Shown piece after piece: positions 33,467-43,533 of a stretch of 64,000 nt of DNA; the first letter of the stretch is position 1; each line of letters starts with the position of its first letter. Position numbers and translations under genes: made by a program. The notes beneath the pieces are model-generated. The model saw only the letters and a program-made list of their open reading frames with translations, had not been told where the DNA came from and did not search any database. The DNA lies in the NCBI RefSeq assembly GCF_002812085.1, contig NZ_NPDM01000002.1, positions 620,001 to 684,000 of the forward strand, given 5' to 3'. The stretch is from Leptospira levettii. Lineage in GTDB: Bacteria > Spirochaetota > Leptospiria > Leptospirales > Leptospiraceae.

Positions 33467-36400
33467 CTATGTCCTCTTTCGTTTTGATTTTTGATTTTGT
33501 TTTGATTGTTTTGGATCTTCTTCATCTTCTTGGACTTCCTTTACTAAGTGAGTTCCATGGGAATGGTCAGTAGAATGGAATGAATCTGATGCTTTGTATT
33601 TTTTCATTTCTTCTACAAAGTAATCGTTCATCTTTCTTTCTCGTTCCATTTGTCTTAGTTCTTGTCTTTGTGCTAGTTTGACTAAAAACTCAAATGCAAT
33701 TGGTAATAAAAATCGAGACAAAATGGTAGCAACAAGTACCCCTCCCATCACCACTGTGGCGAGTGGCCTTTGTACTTCCGCTCCAGCACTCGAAGCAATC
33801 GCCATCGGTAAAAATCCAATGATGGCCACAAGTTCTGTTGTCGCTACTGCTCTTAGGGTATAAACAGCAGCTTCAACCACTGCGATTGATGGATCCCTTG
33901 TGATTTTTAATTGGTCTTTTAATGCAGATGCATACACAACCCCGTTTAACACGGAGATACCTGCTGCTGCGATAAACCCAACACCAGCTGGAATTGAGAA
34001 GGGAAGCCCCCTCATCACAAGAGATAAAATCCCACCTGACAATGATAGAGGAACAAGGATAAATACACCTAACGCATAGTAAACACTGCCAAATGCAATG
34101 AATAACATTCCAAAAATAATAGCACCTGCAATGGGAATTACAATTGCCAACCTGTTTTTGGCACGAGTAAAGTTCTCAAATTGTCCACCCCAATCCACAT
34201 AATAACCTTGTGGTAAACTTGACTCGATGGACTCCGTTGCAGATTGTACATCATTCACAAAACCAATCATATCTCGTCCGCGAACGTTTACTTCTACAAG
34301 GATTCTACGTTTGAGTCCCTCGTGATACAATGCAGCAGGACCTTCTGTCATTTGGATATCTGTGACCTGACCTAACGGAACAGTTCCTCCGAGCTCAGTC
34401 ATGACGGGCACATTCTCAATCACACCAATATCTGTTACGTCAGCATCAAGGCGAACAATCAAATCAAATCGTTTGTAACCTTCATATACTTTACCCGCGT
34501 TAAACCCAACACGAAGTGTTTCGATGGTTGTTAAAACTTCCTCTGCTCTGACCCCGTAACGAGCCATATTGCCACGGTTCATTTTGATCTCGAGCAGAGG
34601 TAGACCGAGTAACTTTTGAACTCGTAAGTCAGCAGCACCTTGGATCTTTTTGATTTTGGATGCATAATTATCTGCGATTGATTTTAATGTTTTTAAATCA
34701 TCACCATAGATTTTAATCACAATATCTGCTTTTGATCCAGATAACAAAGCATTCACGCGATTTTCGATCGGTTGCGACAAACTGATGTAAGAAGAAGGAA
34801 CATTTTGGTTGATTGAGACTTTCATCTTCTCCATCAACTCTTCTCTATCTTTTGCGGTGACCCATTCTTTCCTTGGTTTTAACTTCACCATCATCTCACC
34901 TTCTTCCGAACCTATGGGTTCTGCCGCAGATTCCCCACGGCCTTGCCTTGAGACAACACTCACTGTTTCTGGAAACTTCAAAATCACCTTCTCCATTTCC
35001 AAATTCAAATCCCTGGAATGGTTGATCGCTGTAGAGGGAAGGCGTTTGATATCAACTGCGATTTCACCCTCATCAATCCTTGGTAAAAATTCTGAACCTA
35101 GAGTAGAGGCGAGCATAAAGGAAATGACAACTACTCCAATCCCTGCATAGGTAAACTGGCGTTTGAATTTCATTCCATACGTTAAAATTTCAGCATATTT
35201 GTTTTGGAATTTTTCCCAAAAAGCGGACTCATGTAAAATTGGTTTTTTGTAAATATAGGACATGAGGGCTGGGAATGTTGTGATGGAATAAAGGAGTGCT
35301 GCACCTAACGCAAATGCTACGGTAATTGCCATTGGACGAAACATCCGCCCTTCCACACCTTCCAGTGTCATCAGTGGTAAATATACGAGTAAAATAATCC
35401 CCACACTAAATGCAGAAGCCCGTACTACCTTGATGCAGGATTCCATGATGACATCTTCCATTCCATCTTCCATGTCTTGGGCAGAAGTTTTGGAGAGAAG
35501 GAAACTTTTTCGAATGAGAAATCCATGGAGAGTGGATTCTAACATCACAATGGAACCATCCACGAGGAGTCCAAAGTCAAGTGCTCCGAGAGACATTAAG
35601 TTCCCCACAATCCCAAAGGCATTCATCAAAATTGTGGCAATCATCATCGAAACGGGAATGGCAAGGGCAACAGCAAACGCACCTTTAACGGTGCCAAGTG
35701 TTAGGATCAAACAAACTAAAACGATGATGGCGGCTTCCACTAAATTGGTAAAAACTGTGGAGAGTGTTCGGCCAATGAATTCAGACCGGTCATAATACAC
35801 TTGGATCTTCATCCCTTGTGGGAGTCTTGACTCAATTTCCTTCATCTTCTCTTTCACTCGGCCTACAACTTGTAATGAGTTACTACCAAGTAACATCATG
35901 GCAGTTCCACCTACCACTTCTCGTTTGCCATTCATGGTACTCAGACCAAACCTGAGTGCAGGTCCTGTTTCCACTCGGGCAATTTGACCGAGTGTGAGTG
36001 GGATCCCATCTCTTGAAGTTCGAACCGATAAACGAGCGATATCATCGATGGATTTAAATTGGCTTTCTCCCCGAATGACAAATTGTTCCTCACCCTTTTG
36101 GATGTATCCTCCACCCAAGTTTACATTGGCTCCTTCTAAAGCTTCTGTGATATGGGAAAGAGTGAGATTATGAGATAACAGTCGTTTGGGGTCGATTTTG
36201 ATTTGGAATTGTTTGGCATCTCCTCCCACAACGTTTACATCAATGATCCCTTTGACCGAACGAAGTTGCCTTGCGACTTCCCATTCCATCACTGTGCGGA
36301 GTTCTTCTGGAGTATGACTTTCTGATACTAAAGCAAATTCATAAATATCACCAAGACCTGTGGCAATAGGAGAAAGTTCAGGTCTACCATATGATTTCGG

Positions 36401-36763
36401 AATAAAATTCTCAGCCTGTTTTAGACGTTCATTTACAAGTTGCCTTGCAAAGTAAATGTCGGTTCCGTCCTCGAATATAACAGTTACCGAACTCACACCT
36501 GTTCTTGAAATGGATCGAATTTCGGTAACTTTTGGCATCCCGTTAAACTCAAGTTCAATGGGATATGTGATAAATTGTTCTACCTCAAGAGGAGATAAAC
36601 CTGGAACGGAAGTAACGGCGGATACTTGGACGTTTGTCACGTCCGGAATCGCATCAATGGATAAATTGAGTGCATTATAAAAACCCACAAGGGTGAGTAC
36701 TGCGGTGATCACAAGAACTGTTGCCCTTTTGTGGATGGAAAACTGAATGATTTTTTCTAACAT
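33467..36763 (-). CDS. Heavy-metal efflux RND pump, CzcA-like
   Basis: 1098 residues with the twelve-helix RND layout and two large periplasmic loops. The helix-4 motif [14 protein letters not shown] (Asp396, Asp402, Glu409) matches the divalent-cation (Zn/Co/Cd/Ni) subgroup; CusA-type pumps carry an A(I/L)G variant there. The C-terminus holds a His-containing segment [13 protein letters not shown] and a long basic tail. It uses the proton gradient to export metal ions from the periplasm or cytoplasm. The start ATG has AGGTATT upstream. Confidence 0.95.
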   Translation of the reverse strand: MLEKIIQFSIHKRATVLVITAVLTLVGFYNALNLSIDAIPDVTNVQVSAVTSVPGLSPLEVEQFITYPIELEFNGMPKVTEIRSISRTGVSSVTVIFEDGTDIYFARQLVNERLKQAENFIPKSYGRPELSPIATGLGDIYEFALVSESHTPEELRTVMEWEVARQLRSVKGIIDVNVVGGDAKQFQIKIDPKRLLSHNLTLSHITEALEGANVNLGGGYIQKGEEQFVIRGESQFKSIDDIARLSVRTSRDGIPLTLGQIARVETGPALRFGLSTMNGKREVVGGTAMMLLGSNSLQVVGRVKEKMKEIESRLPQGMKIQVYYDRSEFIGRTLSTVFTNLVEAAIIVLVCLILTLGTVKGAFAVALAIPVSMMIATILMNAFGIVGNLMSLGALDFGLLVDGSIVMLESTLHGFLIRKSFLLSKTSAQDMEDGMEDVIMESCIKVVRASAFSVGIILLVYLPLMTLEGVEGRMFRPMAITVAFALGAALLYSITTFPALMSYIYKKPILHESAFWEKFQNKYAEILTYGMKFKRQFTYAGIGVVVISFMLASTLGSEFLPRIDEGEIAVDIKRLPSTAINHSRDLNLEMEKVILKFPETVSVVSRQGRGESAAEPIGSEEGEMMVKLKPRKEWVTAKDREELMEKMKVSINQNVPSSYISLSQPIENRVNALLSGSKADIVIKIYGDDLKTLKSIADNYASKIKKIQGAADLRVQKLLGLPLLEIKMNRGNMARYGVRAEEVLTTIETLRVGFNAGKVYEGYKRFDLIVRLDADVTDIGVIENVPVMTELGGTVPLGQVTDIQMTEGPAALYHEGLKRRILVEVNVRGRDMIGFVNDVQSATESIESSLPQGYYVDWGGQFENFTRAKNRLAIVIPIAGAIIFGMLFIAFGSVYYALGVFILVPLSLSGGILSLVMRGLPFSIPAGVGFIAAAGISVLNGVVYASALKDQLKITRDPSIAVVEAAVYTLRAVATTELVAIIGFLPMAIASSAGAEVQRPLATVVMGGVLVATILSRFLLPIAFEFLVKLAQRQELRQMERERKMNDYFVEEMKKYKASDSFHSTDHSHGTHLVKEVQEDEEDPKQSKQNQKSKRKRT

Positions 36764-36834
36764 AATACCTATTTCAAATATGAAACCACCCTATAAAAAT
36801 TTTACAGGGAATGGACGTAAATTACATGCAACGT

Positions 36835-37161
36835 TTACGCCAAAAAGGGCGGAGGTAGGTAAAGAAAGAAAAATAAGATAGAGATTTCGGTAAAAAATTC
36901 AGTTTCTGTCGTTAAAATCGAAAATCGATTGAGGCAAATTTTGACAAGGGAATGTTCTCGTTTGCTCGGAACGAGTTTGAGAACCTGATTGGATTCCTTA
37001 GAGGAAGAAAGCACACGAGTCGTTTCCTCCAACTCGTAAGATTGGTATTGGAAATCCAAATCTTCGAGGGGTGAAACAAACCGGTCGTCAACCAGATTTA
37101 GATTGATGAAAACCGCTAGAAGTAGGATGAACCCAGACTTCCAGAAGCGCCTAATTTTCAC
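36835..37161 (-). CDS. Small membrane-associated protein upstream of the metal pump
   Basis: 108 residues from a GTG at 37161. An N-terminal hydrophobic segment (SGFILLLAVFINLNLV) and a C-terminal one (ISILFFFLYLPPPFLA) flank a charged central part with a Ser-rich run. There is no His-rich or Cys-rich metal motif. It precedes czcA by 71 nt in the same direction and may be the first gene of that operon. The coding evidence is modest: no homology recognised, no strong ribosome-binding site. Confidence 0.45.
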   Translation of the reverse strand: MKIRRFWKSGFILLLAVFINLNLVDDRFVSPLEDLDFQYQSYELEETTRVLSSSKESNQVLKLVPSKREHSLVKICLNRFSILTTETEFFTEISILFFFLYLPPPFLA

Positions 37162-37276
37162 TGCTGTTTCCTATTCTTTGAGACCCAGTTTCAGAGATGG
37201 AACCAGTGAGACAAGAGAATTCCCTTCAAAATATGAACTTTTTTCCGTTTAATTCAAAACACCGAAAACGATAGAG

Positions 37277-37636
37277 TTGCCAAAACTTAACTATGAAAAC
37301 ACACTATCCCTACTGATGAAAGACGAATCGATAGACACAATTATAAGCGACGACATCACGTTTCGCGGAACCCTTTCCTTCAACCAAACATTAAAAATCA
37401 AAGGCCAATTCAAAGGTACCATTACTTCCCATGGCAAACTCATCATCGATGAAACGGGTGATGTAGAAGCGGATGTGGAGGTAGGAAGTTTAGTGGTTCT
37501 TGGCAATCTGAAAGGGAATGTCGATGCGAAAGAAAAAGTGGAACTAAAAAAGAATGGAAAGGTAGTTGGTGATATCAAAACACCAGGACTTGAAGTGGAA
37601 TTTGGTTCCAAAATTATTGGCAATTGCATCATGTAA
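37277..37636 (+). CDS. Bactofilin-family polymer-forming protein
   Basis: 119 residues from a TTG at 37277; an ATG at 37316 is an alternative. The beta-helical repeat pattern with regular Gly and hydrophobic residues (TFRGTLSFNQTLKIKGQFKG, GDVEADVEVGSLVVLGNLKG) is the bactofilin core. Short polar ends flank it. Bactofilins self-assemble into cytoskeletal filaments that shape the cell or anchor envelope enzymes. The 3' end overlaps recJ by 13 nt. Confidence 0.85.
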   Translation: MPKLNYENTLSLLMKDESIDTIISDDITFRGTLSFNQTLKIKGQFKGTITSHGKLIIDETGDVEADVEVGSLVVLGNLKGNVDAKEKVELKKNGKVVGDIKTPGLEVEFGSKIIGNCIM

Positions 37637-39591
37637 CAAAGGTTCACTTCGGACCAACTTTATCCGAAGTTCGAACCAAAGTTGATTCTAAAAGACCCAT
37701 CCTTCGGTATTTAGTCGATCGAAGGGAGGGTTTCCAAAGCATACACCCAAAAGAACTCCTTCATTCTGATTTTTCCTGTTTCCATTCTCCTTTTTCCCTT
37801 CCTGACATGGGAGAGGCAGTTTCTTTACTGTTAACAGTAGTAAAATCCAATCGTAAGATCTTACTCTATGGAGATAGAGATTCGGATGGAGTCAGTTCCA
37901 CTTGTTTACTTGCATTCTTTTTAAAATCACATCCAGAATTCCAATCTGCCAATTTAGAAGTGATGGTTTCCTCTGAAAGTGATCCATACGGACTTTGTAA
38001 AGAAGCAGTTTCTAAAATCAAAAAAGCAAAACCCGATTTATTAATCACTCTTGATTTTGGTTCAAGCCAAGCAGACGAAATTGATGAATTAACTTCCCTT
38101 GGAATCCAAGTGATTGTCCTCGATCACCACGAAGTACCAGTTCGTATTCCCAAAAATTGTGCTCTCATTAACCCAAGACGCACCGACTCAGAATACCCAG
38201 AAAAAAAAATCTGCACCGCTGCCTTGTCGTTTAAATTAGTTACGGCGATTTTATTCCACCAAAGTTCTGAATGGAATCAGTATTATTCCAAAACCATTCT
38301 AGCAGAAGATGGTTCGAAAGTTGTTCAGTATTTCCAAAATGGAATCAAACTAAGCTCCGAAACCACAAATACGATAAACTTTTCGAATACGACTGTAAAT
38401 CCTTACCCAGAAGATTTTTCCACAAATATTCCGTTAGATGACGAAAGAAAATTATTCTATTTCCAATGCCAAAAAATCCCTCAGTTTTTTGAACAATTGG
38501 AGGAAGAAACAGACCTTGCAGGCATTGGAACCATCACCGATATGATGCCTCTTGTGGGAGAAAATCGCCATTTTGTGAAACTTGCTCTAGAATCCCTCAC
38601 CAAACTCTATATAGGTGACAAAAAAAGAAAAGGCCTTAAAGAACTTCTCAAAGAACTCAAACTCAATCCAAATGGAATCACAACCAAAGATTTAGGATGG
38701 TCCATTGGTCCCGTTGTGAATGCCGCAGGTCGGATGGGGAAAACGGAAGAGGCAGTTTCCCTACTTTTATCGGAATCGGAATCCGACGCTAAAATACGAG
38801 CCAAACTCCTCCTATCGATCAATGAAGAACGGAAAGAACGTACCAAACGGAATATGGACCGTGTGGAACGATATTTTGCCAGAAAACCAGAACGAACAGG
38901 GAAAGAAGTGGTGTATTGTTACGAACCTGATATGGAACCAGGTGTCAGTGGAATTGTTGCCACAAGAATGGTAGATACATATAAAAAACCTGCTATTTTT
39001 ATAGCACCTGACAATGGTGATGCGAGAGGTAGTATCCGTTCTTATGGACAAGAGAATGTACTCCAACTCTTAGAATCACTTTCTCATCATTTTTTACATT
39101 TTGGTGGTCATCCCGAAGCAGGTGGTTTTTCCATCACGATTGATCAACTTCCAAAATTTGAATCCGAATTGTATGAGAAAGCAAAACTTTGGTTAGACGA
39201 AGATAATCTAAGTAAGAATATTCATCAAATTGAGACTGACTTTACTGTTTTACCCGAAGAAATGGGTGATAAACTTTTAAAGGAATGGAAAGACTTAGAA
39301 CCATTTGGCCAAGGGAATCCTGACATCAAATTAGGAATCAAAAATGCCAAAGCAATTCATCTAACTCCTCTGAGCGGAGGGAAACATGTTAGGTTCCATA
39401 TTGTGGGGAGTGGTTCATTAAAGTTTATGATTTGGAACAAAGGGGAAGAATTCCAAAACTTTATGTCAAAACATGGAAGTTTTGATTTGGTAGGAAGTTT
39501 GGAAGAAAACTTTTACCAAGGAAGGAAAACCTTACAATTCATAGTGGAATGGTTTGGAATTTCTGAATCTGATGGACCCAAATCAACATAA
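37624..39591 (+). CDS. recJ: Single-stranded-DNA-specific exonuclease RecJ
   Basis: 655 residues from a TTG at 37624. The DHH-family motifs are present: LLYGDRDSDGVSS (usually DYDADG, the first variable Asp replaced by Arg), TLDFGSS, VLDHHEVP, and NAAGRMG. DHHA1 follows with HFGGHPEAGGFS, then the OB-like C-terminus. It degrades 5' single strands in recombination and repair. An extra stretch of about 70 residues lies between the DHH motif and TDMMPLVGE, longer than I expect. Confidence 0.93.
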   Translation: MHHVTKVHFGPTLSEVRTKVDSKRPILRYLVDRREGFQSIHPKELLHSDFSCFHSPFSLPDMGEAVSLLLTVVKSNRKILLYGDRDSDGVSSTCLLAFFLKSHPEFQSANLEVMVSSESDPYGLCKEAVSKIKKAKPDLLITLDFGSSQADEIDELTSLGIQVIVLDHHEVPVRIPKNCALINPRRTDSEYPEKKICTAALSFKLVTAILFHQSSEWNQYYSKTILAEDGSKVVQYFQNGIKLSSETTNTINFSNTTVNPYPEDFSTNIPLDDERKLFYFQCQKIPQFFEQLEEETDLAGIGTITDMMPLVGENRHFVKLALESLTKLYIGDKKRKGLKELLKELKLNPNGITTKDLGWSIGPVVNAAGRMGKTEEAVSLLLSESESDAKIRAKLLLSINEERKERTKRNMDRVERYFARKPERTGKEVVYCYEPDMEPGVSGIVATRMVDTYKKPAIFIAPDNGDARGSIRSYGQENVLQLLESLSHHFLHFGGHPEAGGFSITIDQLPKFESELYEKAKLWLDEDNLSKNIHQIETDFTVLPEEMGDKLLKEWKDLEPFGQGNPDIKLGIKNAKAIHLTPLSGGKHVRFHIVGSGSLKFMIWNKGEEFQNFMSKHGSFDLVGSLEENFYQGRKTLQFIVEWFGISESDGPKST

Positions 39592-39664
39592 CTGAATTAA
39601 AAAAACTTAAAAAACCCGAGTCCCAACGAGAATCCTTGCGTAACATTTTGCCGTAACCCACCCA

Positions 39665-39715
39665 CCCGAACAAATCGGGAGAATGGTTTTTATCAGAATG
39701 TTAATTCTATTTTTT
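39665..39715 (+). terminator. Two weak terminator hairpins after recJ
   Basis: The first hairpin is CCCGA-ACAAA-TCGGG (39665-39679), followed a few bases later by TTTTT. The second is AGAAT-GTTA-ATTCT (39695-39708), followed by ATTTTTT. Both point on the plus strand and lie between convergent recJ and mtnD. Stems are only 5 bp, so termination strength is doubtful. Confidence 0.45.
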
Positions 39716-39722
39716 AAATCTC

Positions 39723-40256
39723 TTATGCATTGATGAGAACTTTTGACTCATCTACATACACAGGGGTCCAACCAGAATTATCTTTAAAATAACGAACTGC
39801 TTTGATTCGTAAATTTTTGTCCAATGTGAACCAATGGTTTGTATTTGCAGGGATGGAAATAAAGTCTCCTTTTCCCACATGCACTTCAAATCGTTCTCCA
39901 TCGATGATAAATCCAAAAATTCCACTTCCATCGATGATATAACGAACTTCCTCATCAGTATGGATATGGAGTTTGTCAAACTTCGCGAGCATATCATTGA
40001 TGCCAGGAACTTCATCATGTAGGACCACAAGGTCATTTGCTTTATAACCATGCTCTTTTTTCAATTGGTCAAAACGGTATTCCAAACCAGAAAGTATTTC
40101 TTCTTTTTCCGCATCGGATAAACCTTTTTGGCCAAGGATAAGATCTAATGACTCAGGAGTTTTATAAGACTCATACACGAGACCTTTTTGGGTGAGGAAT
40201 GCTTTCACTTGGTCTTTGTCCTGGATCGTTTCGTTTTTTCTGACTATCGTTGCCAT
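39723..40256 (-). CDS. mtnD: Acireductone dioxygenase
   Basis: 177 residues. The metal ligands fit His97, His99, Glu103 ([14 protein letters not shown]) and His141 ([10 protein letters not shown]). The cupin barrel and [14 protein letters not shown] are typical. It oxidises acireductone in methionine salvage. With Fe it yields the methionine precursor keto-acid, with Ni another product. AAAGGTGG lies upstream of the ATG. No other salvage genes are adjacent, and it follows the nuo operon after 92 nt. Confidence 0.93.
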   Translation of the reverse strand: MATIVRKNETIQDKDQVKAFLTQKGLVYESYKTPESLDLILGQKGLSDAEKEEILSGLEYRFDQLKKEHGYKANDLVVLHDEVPGINDMLAKFDKLHIHTDEEVRYIIDGSGIFGFIIDGERFEVHVGKGDFISIPANTNHWFTLDKNLRIKAVRYFKDNSGWTPVYVDESKVLINA

Positions 40257-40348
40257 TCGAATTTACCACCTTTCCACTAGCCTTTTCCCGTTCCTCTGGG
40301 AATCAACTTGTTTTTCGCTATCCTGGATGTAATTCTGCTATAACAGAT

Positions 40349-41791
40349 TTAGAGTAAGGCACCTGGTTGGAAAAAAAGCCATCCTGCAGTAAAAAACACG
40401 CAGAGTAAAAAGACCAAAAATCCAAGTGTCGGCATTGTTGGCAAATCTCGTACACCTGCGACTGTGCCTGTTTCCTGTTTCATATAGGATTGGATTGTGA
40501 TTTTCATATAATAATAAAAAGCGATACAGGAGTTTGCCACCGCACCAAAGAGTAGGACACGATTGAAAAATAAATCCGATTCTGCCATTTTCTGTAAAAG
40601 GAAAAGTTTAGTCCAAAATCCTATGAGTGGGGGAAACCCAGCAAAGGATAAAAAAATCACACTGAGAGCAAGAGCAGTTAACGGATGTTCACCGCTTAAG
40701 TGAGAAATTCCACTCACAGTGACTTCATGTTTCCCTTGTTCCAAATAGGAGATAATAGCAAATGCAGCTAGGTTGAGTAAAGAATACGAAAAAAGATAAT
40801 ATAAAGCTTCAAGTGAAGCACCACAAGCAATCCCGGCAACAATATATCCCGCGTGTGAAATGGAAGAGTAGGCTAACATTCGTTTTAAATTTTCTTGTTT
40901 GAGTGCAACGATATTTCCCCATGTCATGGAGATTAGTGCAATTGAACCCATGAGTATTTTCCAAACATTCCCAATCTCACCGACAGGAACATGATTAAAA
41001 ATGATGATTACAAGTCCAAGAGCAGAAGCTTTTCCAGCACTTGCCATAAATCCAGTGATTGGAGTTTGAGCACCTTCATATACATCGGGTGTCCAAGAAT
41101 GAAAAGGAACCAACGCAGCTTTAAAGGATACTCCAACTAAAAATAATCCAAGACCTAACTTTGAAAAGTTGGCTTCGTATCCTTTTAAAAATAAACCTCG
41201 TAAAGCTCCATCTAAATTCGTTGTACCAGAACCACCATACAAAAAGGCAATACCAAGTAACATAAAACCAGAACTAAAACTTCCTAACAAAAAGTATTTC
41301 ATCGCACTTTCTAAAGCTGAAACGGAAGTCCTTGCCATTCCAATCATCACATACAATGCAAGGGAAAGGATTTCCAATCCAACAAAAATGACGATGAGAT
41401 CATAACCCGAAGTGAGAAACATCATTCCCGACAAACAGAAAAGTAATAAGGGAAAAAACTCTGGGAATAGAGTTTTGTGTTGTGATAAAAAAGGAGGTGC
41501 GATGAGTAATGTGATGAGACCTGCAATTAAATAAATAGCACTGAGCCAAACAGTTAGAGGACTGATTGATATTTGGGATCCAAAAAATTTTCCATACCCT
41601 GGAGAAGATGTAATGTGATAAAGCGCATACATTGCAGCAAGAATTCCCAATACAGAAAGGATCCAAAGTGGTTTACCCTCTTCCTCTTTCGGAATTAAAA
41701 ACTGAACGACAAGAGAAAGTAAAGCAATTCCACATAGAATAAGCATAGGAGAGATTGCGATTAAATCATTAGAAGAAGGAGTATAAGACAT
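40349..41791 (-). CDS. nuoN: NADH-quinone oxidoreductase subunit N
   Basis: 480 residues from the ATG at 41791, with AAGGAAAC 4 nt upstream; the longer reading overlaps nuoM. About 14 membrane helices carry the antiporter-like core, with the conserved Lys and His segments in FKAALVPFHSWTPDVYEGA and KRMLAYSSISHAGY. It is one of three proton-pumping subunits in complex I. It is the last gene of the nuo operon. Confidence 0.97.
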   Translation of the reverse strand: MSYTPSSNDLIAISPMLILCGIALLSLVVQFLIPKEEEGKPLWILSVLGILAAMYALYHITSSPGYGKFFGSQISISPLTVWLSAIYLIAGLITLLIAPPFLSQHKTLFPEFFPLLLFCLSGMMFLTSGYDLIVIFVGLEILSLALYVMIGMARTSVSALESAMKYFLLGSFSSGFMLLGIAFLYGGSGTTNLDGALRGLFLKGYEANFSKLGLGLFLVGVSFKAALVPFHSWTPDVYEGAQTPITGFMASAGKASALGLVIIIFNHVPVGEIGNVWKILMGSIALISMTWGNIVALKQENLKRMLAYSSISHAGYIVAGIACGASLEALYYLFSYSLLNLAAFAIISYLEQGKHEVTVSGISHLSGEHPLTALALSVIFLSFAGFPPLIGFWTKLFLLQKMAESDLFFNRVLLFGAVANSCIAFYYYMKITIQSYMKQETGTVAGVRDLPTMPTLGFLVFLLCVFFTAGWLFFQPGALL

Positions 41792-41792
41792 G

Positions 41793-43532
41793 TTAGTTTC
41801 CTTTTTTCTCGCTAGGAGTTTGTTCCAATTTAAAATCGGATTCAATGGAGTTCTCTAGATTCTCCAAGTTCTCTTCTACTTTTGGAATTGATTCTTGGTT
41901 TATGGCCATAGTAGGTAATGCAAATGAAGATTTATAAGATCCTAATCTTTCTTCAAAAGTTTTTGGTTCCTTACCTAAACTAATATAATCTGCAAATAAT
42001 CTTTGTTCGCCTGTTCCCAGAAAATCCTTTTGGATTTGTTTTCTTTCTGAAACAGATTCGATGGATCCAGCATTCAAAAAAACATTCGAGGATGAATGTA
42101 AAATTTCTAAAAATGGTTTTGGATAAAGACCGATCCAAAAAATCATTACGACAAGTGGACTTAAAATTCCCATTTCTCTAAATGTGAGATCTTTGTATGG
42201 TTTTGCTTGTATGGTTTTACTCACACCAAAAAGGAAACGTTTCACAAACCATAACAGGTATAAGGCTCCGAGCACTACACCAGTTGCGGCAATGCCTCCA
42301 AGCCATACATTGGATTTGATCGCTCCCATTAGGATGAGAAACTCTCCTACAAACCCATTTGTTCCGGGTAGGCCAATGGAAGAAAGTACTGCAATGAGAA
42401 AAAAAGTAGAAAAGACTGGCATCTGGCCCGCAAGACCACCAAACTCGGATATGTTTCTGGTATGTGCTCTTTCATAGATCATACCAATCATAAGAAAGAT
42501 CATGCCAGTGGAAATTCCATGGGAAACCATTTGTAACATCCCACCCACTACACCTTCTGTAGTAAAAGAAAAGATACCGATGATACAAAATCCGAGGTGG
42601 GACAAAGAACTATAGGCAACGATTCGTTTAATATCAGTTTGCACAAGCGCTGCCATCGATCCATATACAATCCCTATTACGGCAAGGGTTTGTACACCTG
42701 TTTGTGAAAAAAGACTTTGTTCTGGGAAAAACGGAATACAAAAACGGATGAATCCATAAGCACCAATCTTTAATAACACACCTGCAAGGTCGACCGAACC
42801 GACTGTAGGTGCTTGTGTATGGACATCTGGCATCCAAGTATGGAATGGGAAAAGTGGGATTTTGATCGCAAAGGCGAGAAAAAAACTAAAAAACAAAAAC
42901 CATTGAAGGGGCTCTGAATACAGAGCTAAACTTGCAGTGGAAAGGGATTCAATGGAAGTTTTCCCTGTTTTAAAATAAAGTGTTAAAATCCCACCTAACA
43001 TAAACAAGGATCCAGCCATCGAAAATAGAAAGTATTTGAGTGCGGCTTTCGTTCTTTCTTCCCCACCCCAAATTCCAATCATAAGAACCATCGGAAGCAC
43101 CATGAGCTCCCAAAATACATAAAACAAAACTAAGTTCCCTGCGGCAAATACCCCAAGCACTGCCGTCTCCAAGACAAGTAAACAGATATGGAATTCTTTG
43201 ATCTTTTTTGGGATATTGGACCAAGAGGCAATGCTCGACAAAAAGAACATAAAGGCAGTGAGGGCAAATAAAAGTAAGGAAACTCCATCGAGACCTACGT
43301 GGTAATCCACACTGAGTTTGCCTGAAAGGATCCAATCCGGAATCCAATGGACAAATTGTAACCCAGATTTAGAAGCATCATAAAAGAAAAAGAGACCCAC
43401 AGATAGAATCGTCGTAAACGCAGAGGATAATGCAGAGATGACAACCACTGCTCCCACACGTTTTTGTACTACGATGAGAAAAGAGGAAACAATCGGTAAA
43501 AAGATAATGATGGATAAAATTTGTTCCGGCAC
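41793..43532 (-). CDS. nuoM: NADH-quinone oxidoreductase subunit M
   Basis: 579 residues from a GTG with GGGGGG upstream. About 14 membrane helices include VFWELMVLPMVLMIGIWGG, IKIPLFPFHTWMPDVHTQAP and KRIVAYSSLSHLGF, the conserved antiporter-like motifs of NuoM. A C-terminal cytoplasmic tail of about 90 residues rich in Glu, Ser and Lys is longer than usual. The stop nearly touches the nuoN start. Confidence 0.97.
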   Translation of the reverse strand: MPEQILSIIIFLPIVSSFLIVVQKRVGAVVVISALSSAFTTILSVGLFFFYDASKSGLQFVHWIPDWILSGKLSVDYHVGLDGVSLLLFALTAFMFFLSSIASWSNIPKKIKEFHICLLVLETAVLGVFAAGNLVLFYVFWELMVLPMVLMIGIWGGEERTKAALKYFLFSMAGSLFMLGGILTLYFKTGKTSIESLSTASLALYSEPLQWFLFFSFFLAFAIKIPLFPFHTWMPDVHTQAPTVGSVDLAGVLLKIGAYGFIRFCIPFFPEQSLFSQTGVQTLAVIGIVYGSMAALVQTDIKRIVAYSSLSHLGFCIIGIFSFTTEGVVGGMLQMVSHGISTGMIFLMIGMIYERAHTRNISEFGGLAGQMPVFSTFFLIAVLSSIGLPGTNGFVGEFLILMGAIKSNVWLGGIAATGVVLGALYLLWFVKRFLFGVSKTIQAKPYKDLTFREMGILSPLVVMIFWIGLYPKPFLEILHSSSNVFLNAGSIESVSERKQIQKDFLGTGEQRLFADYISLGKEPKTFEERLGSYKSSFALPTMAINQESIPKVEENLENLENSIESDFKLEQTPSEKKGN

Positions 43533-43533
43533 C

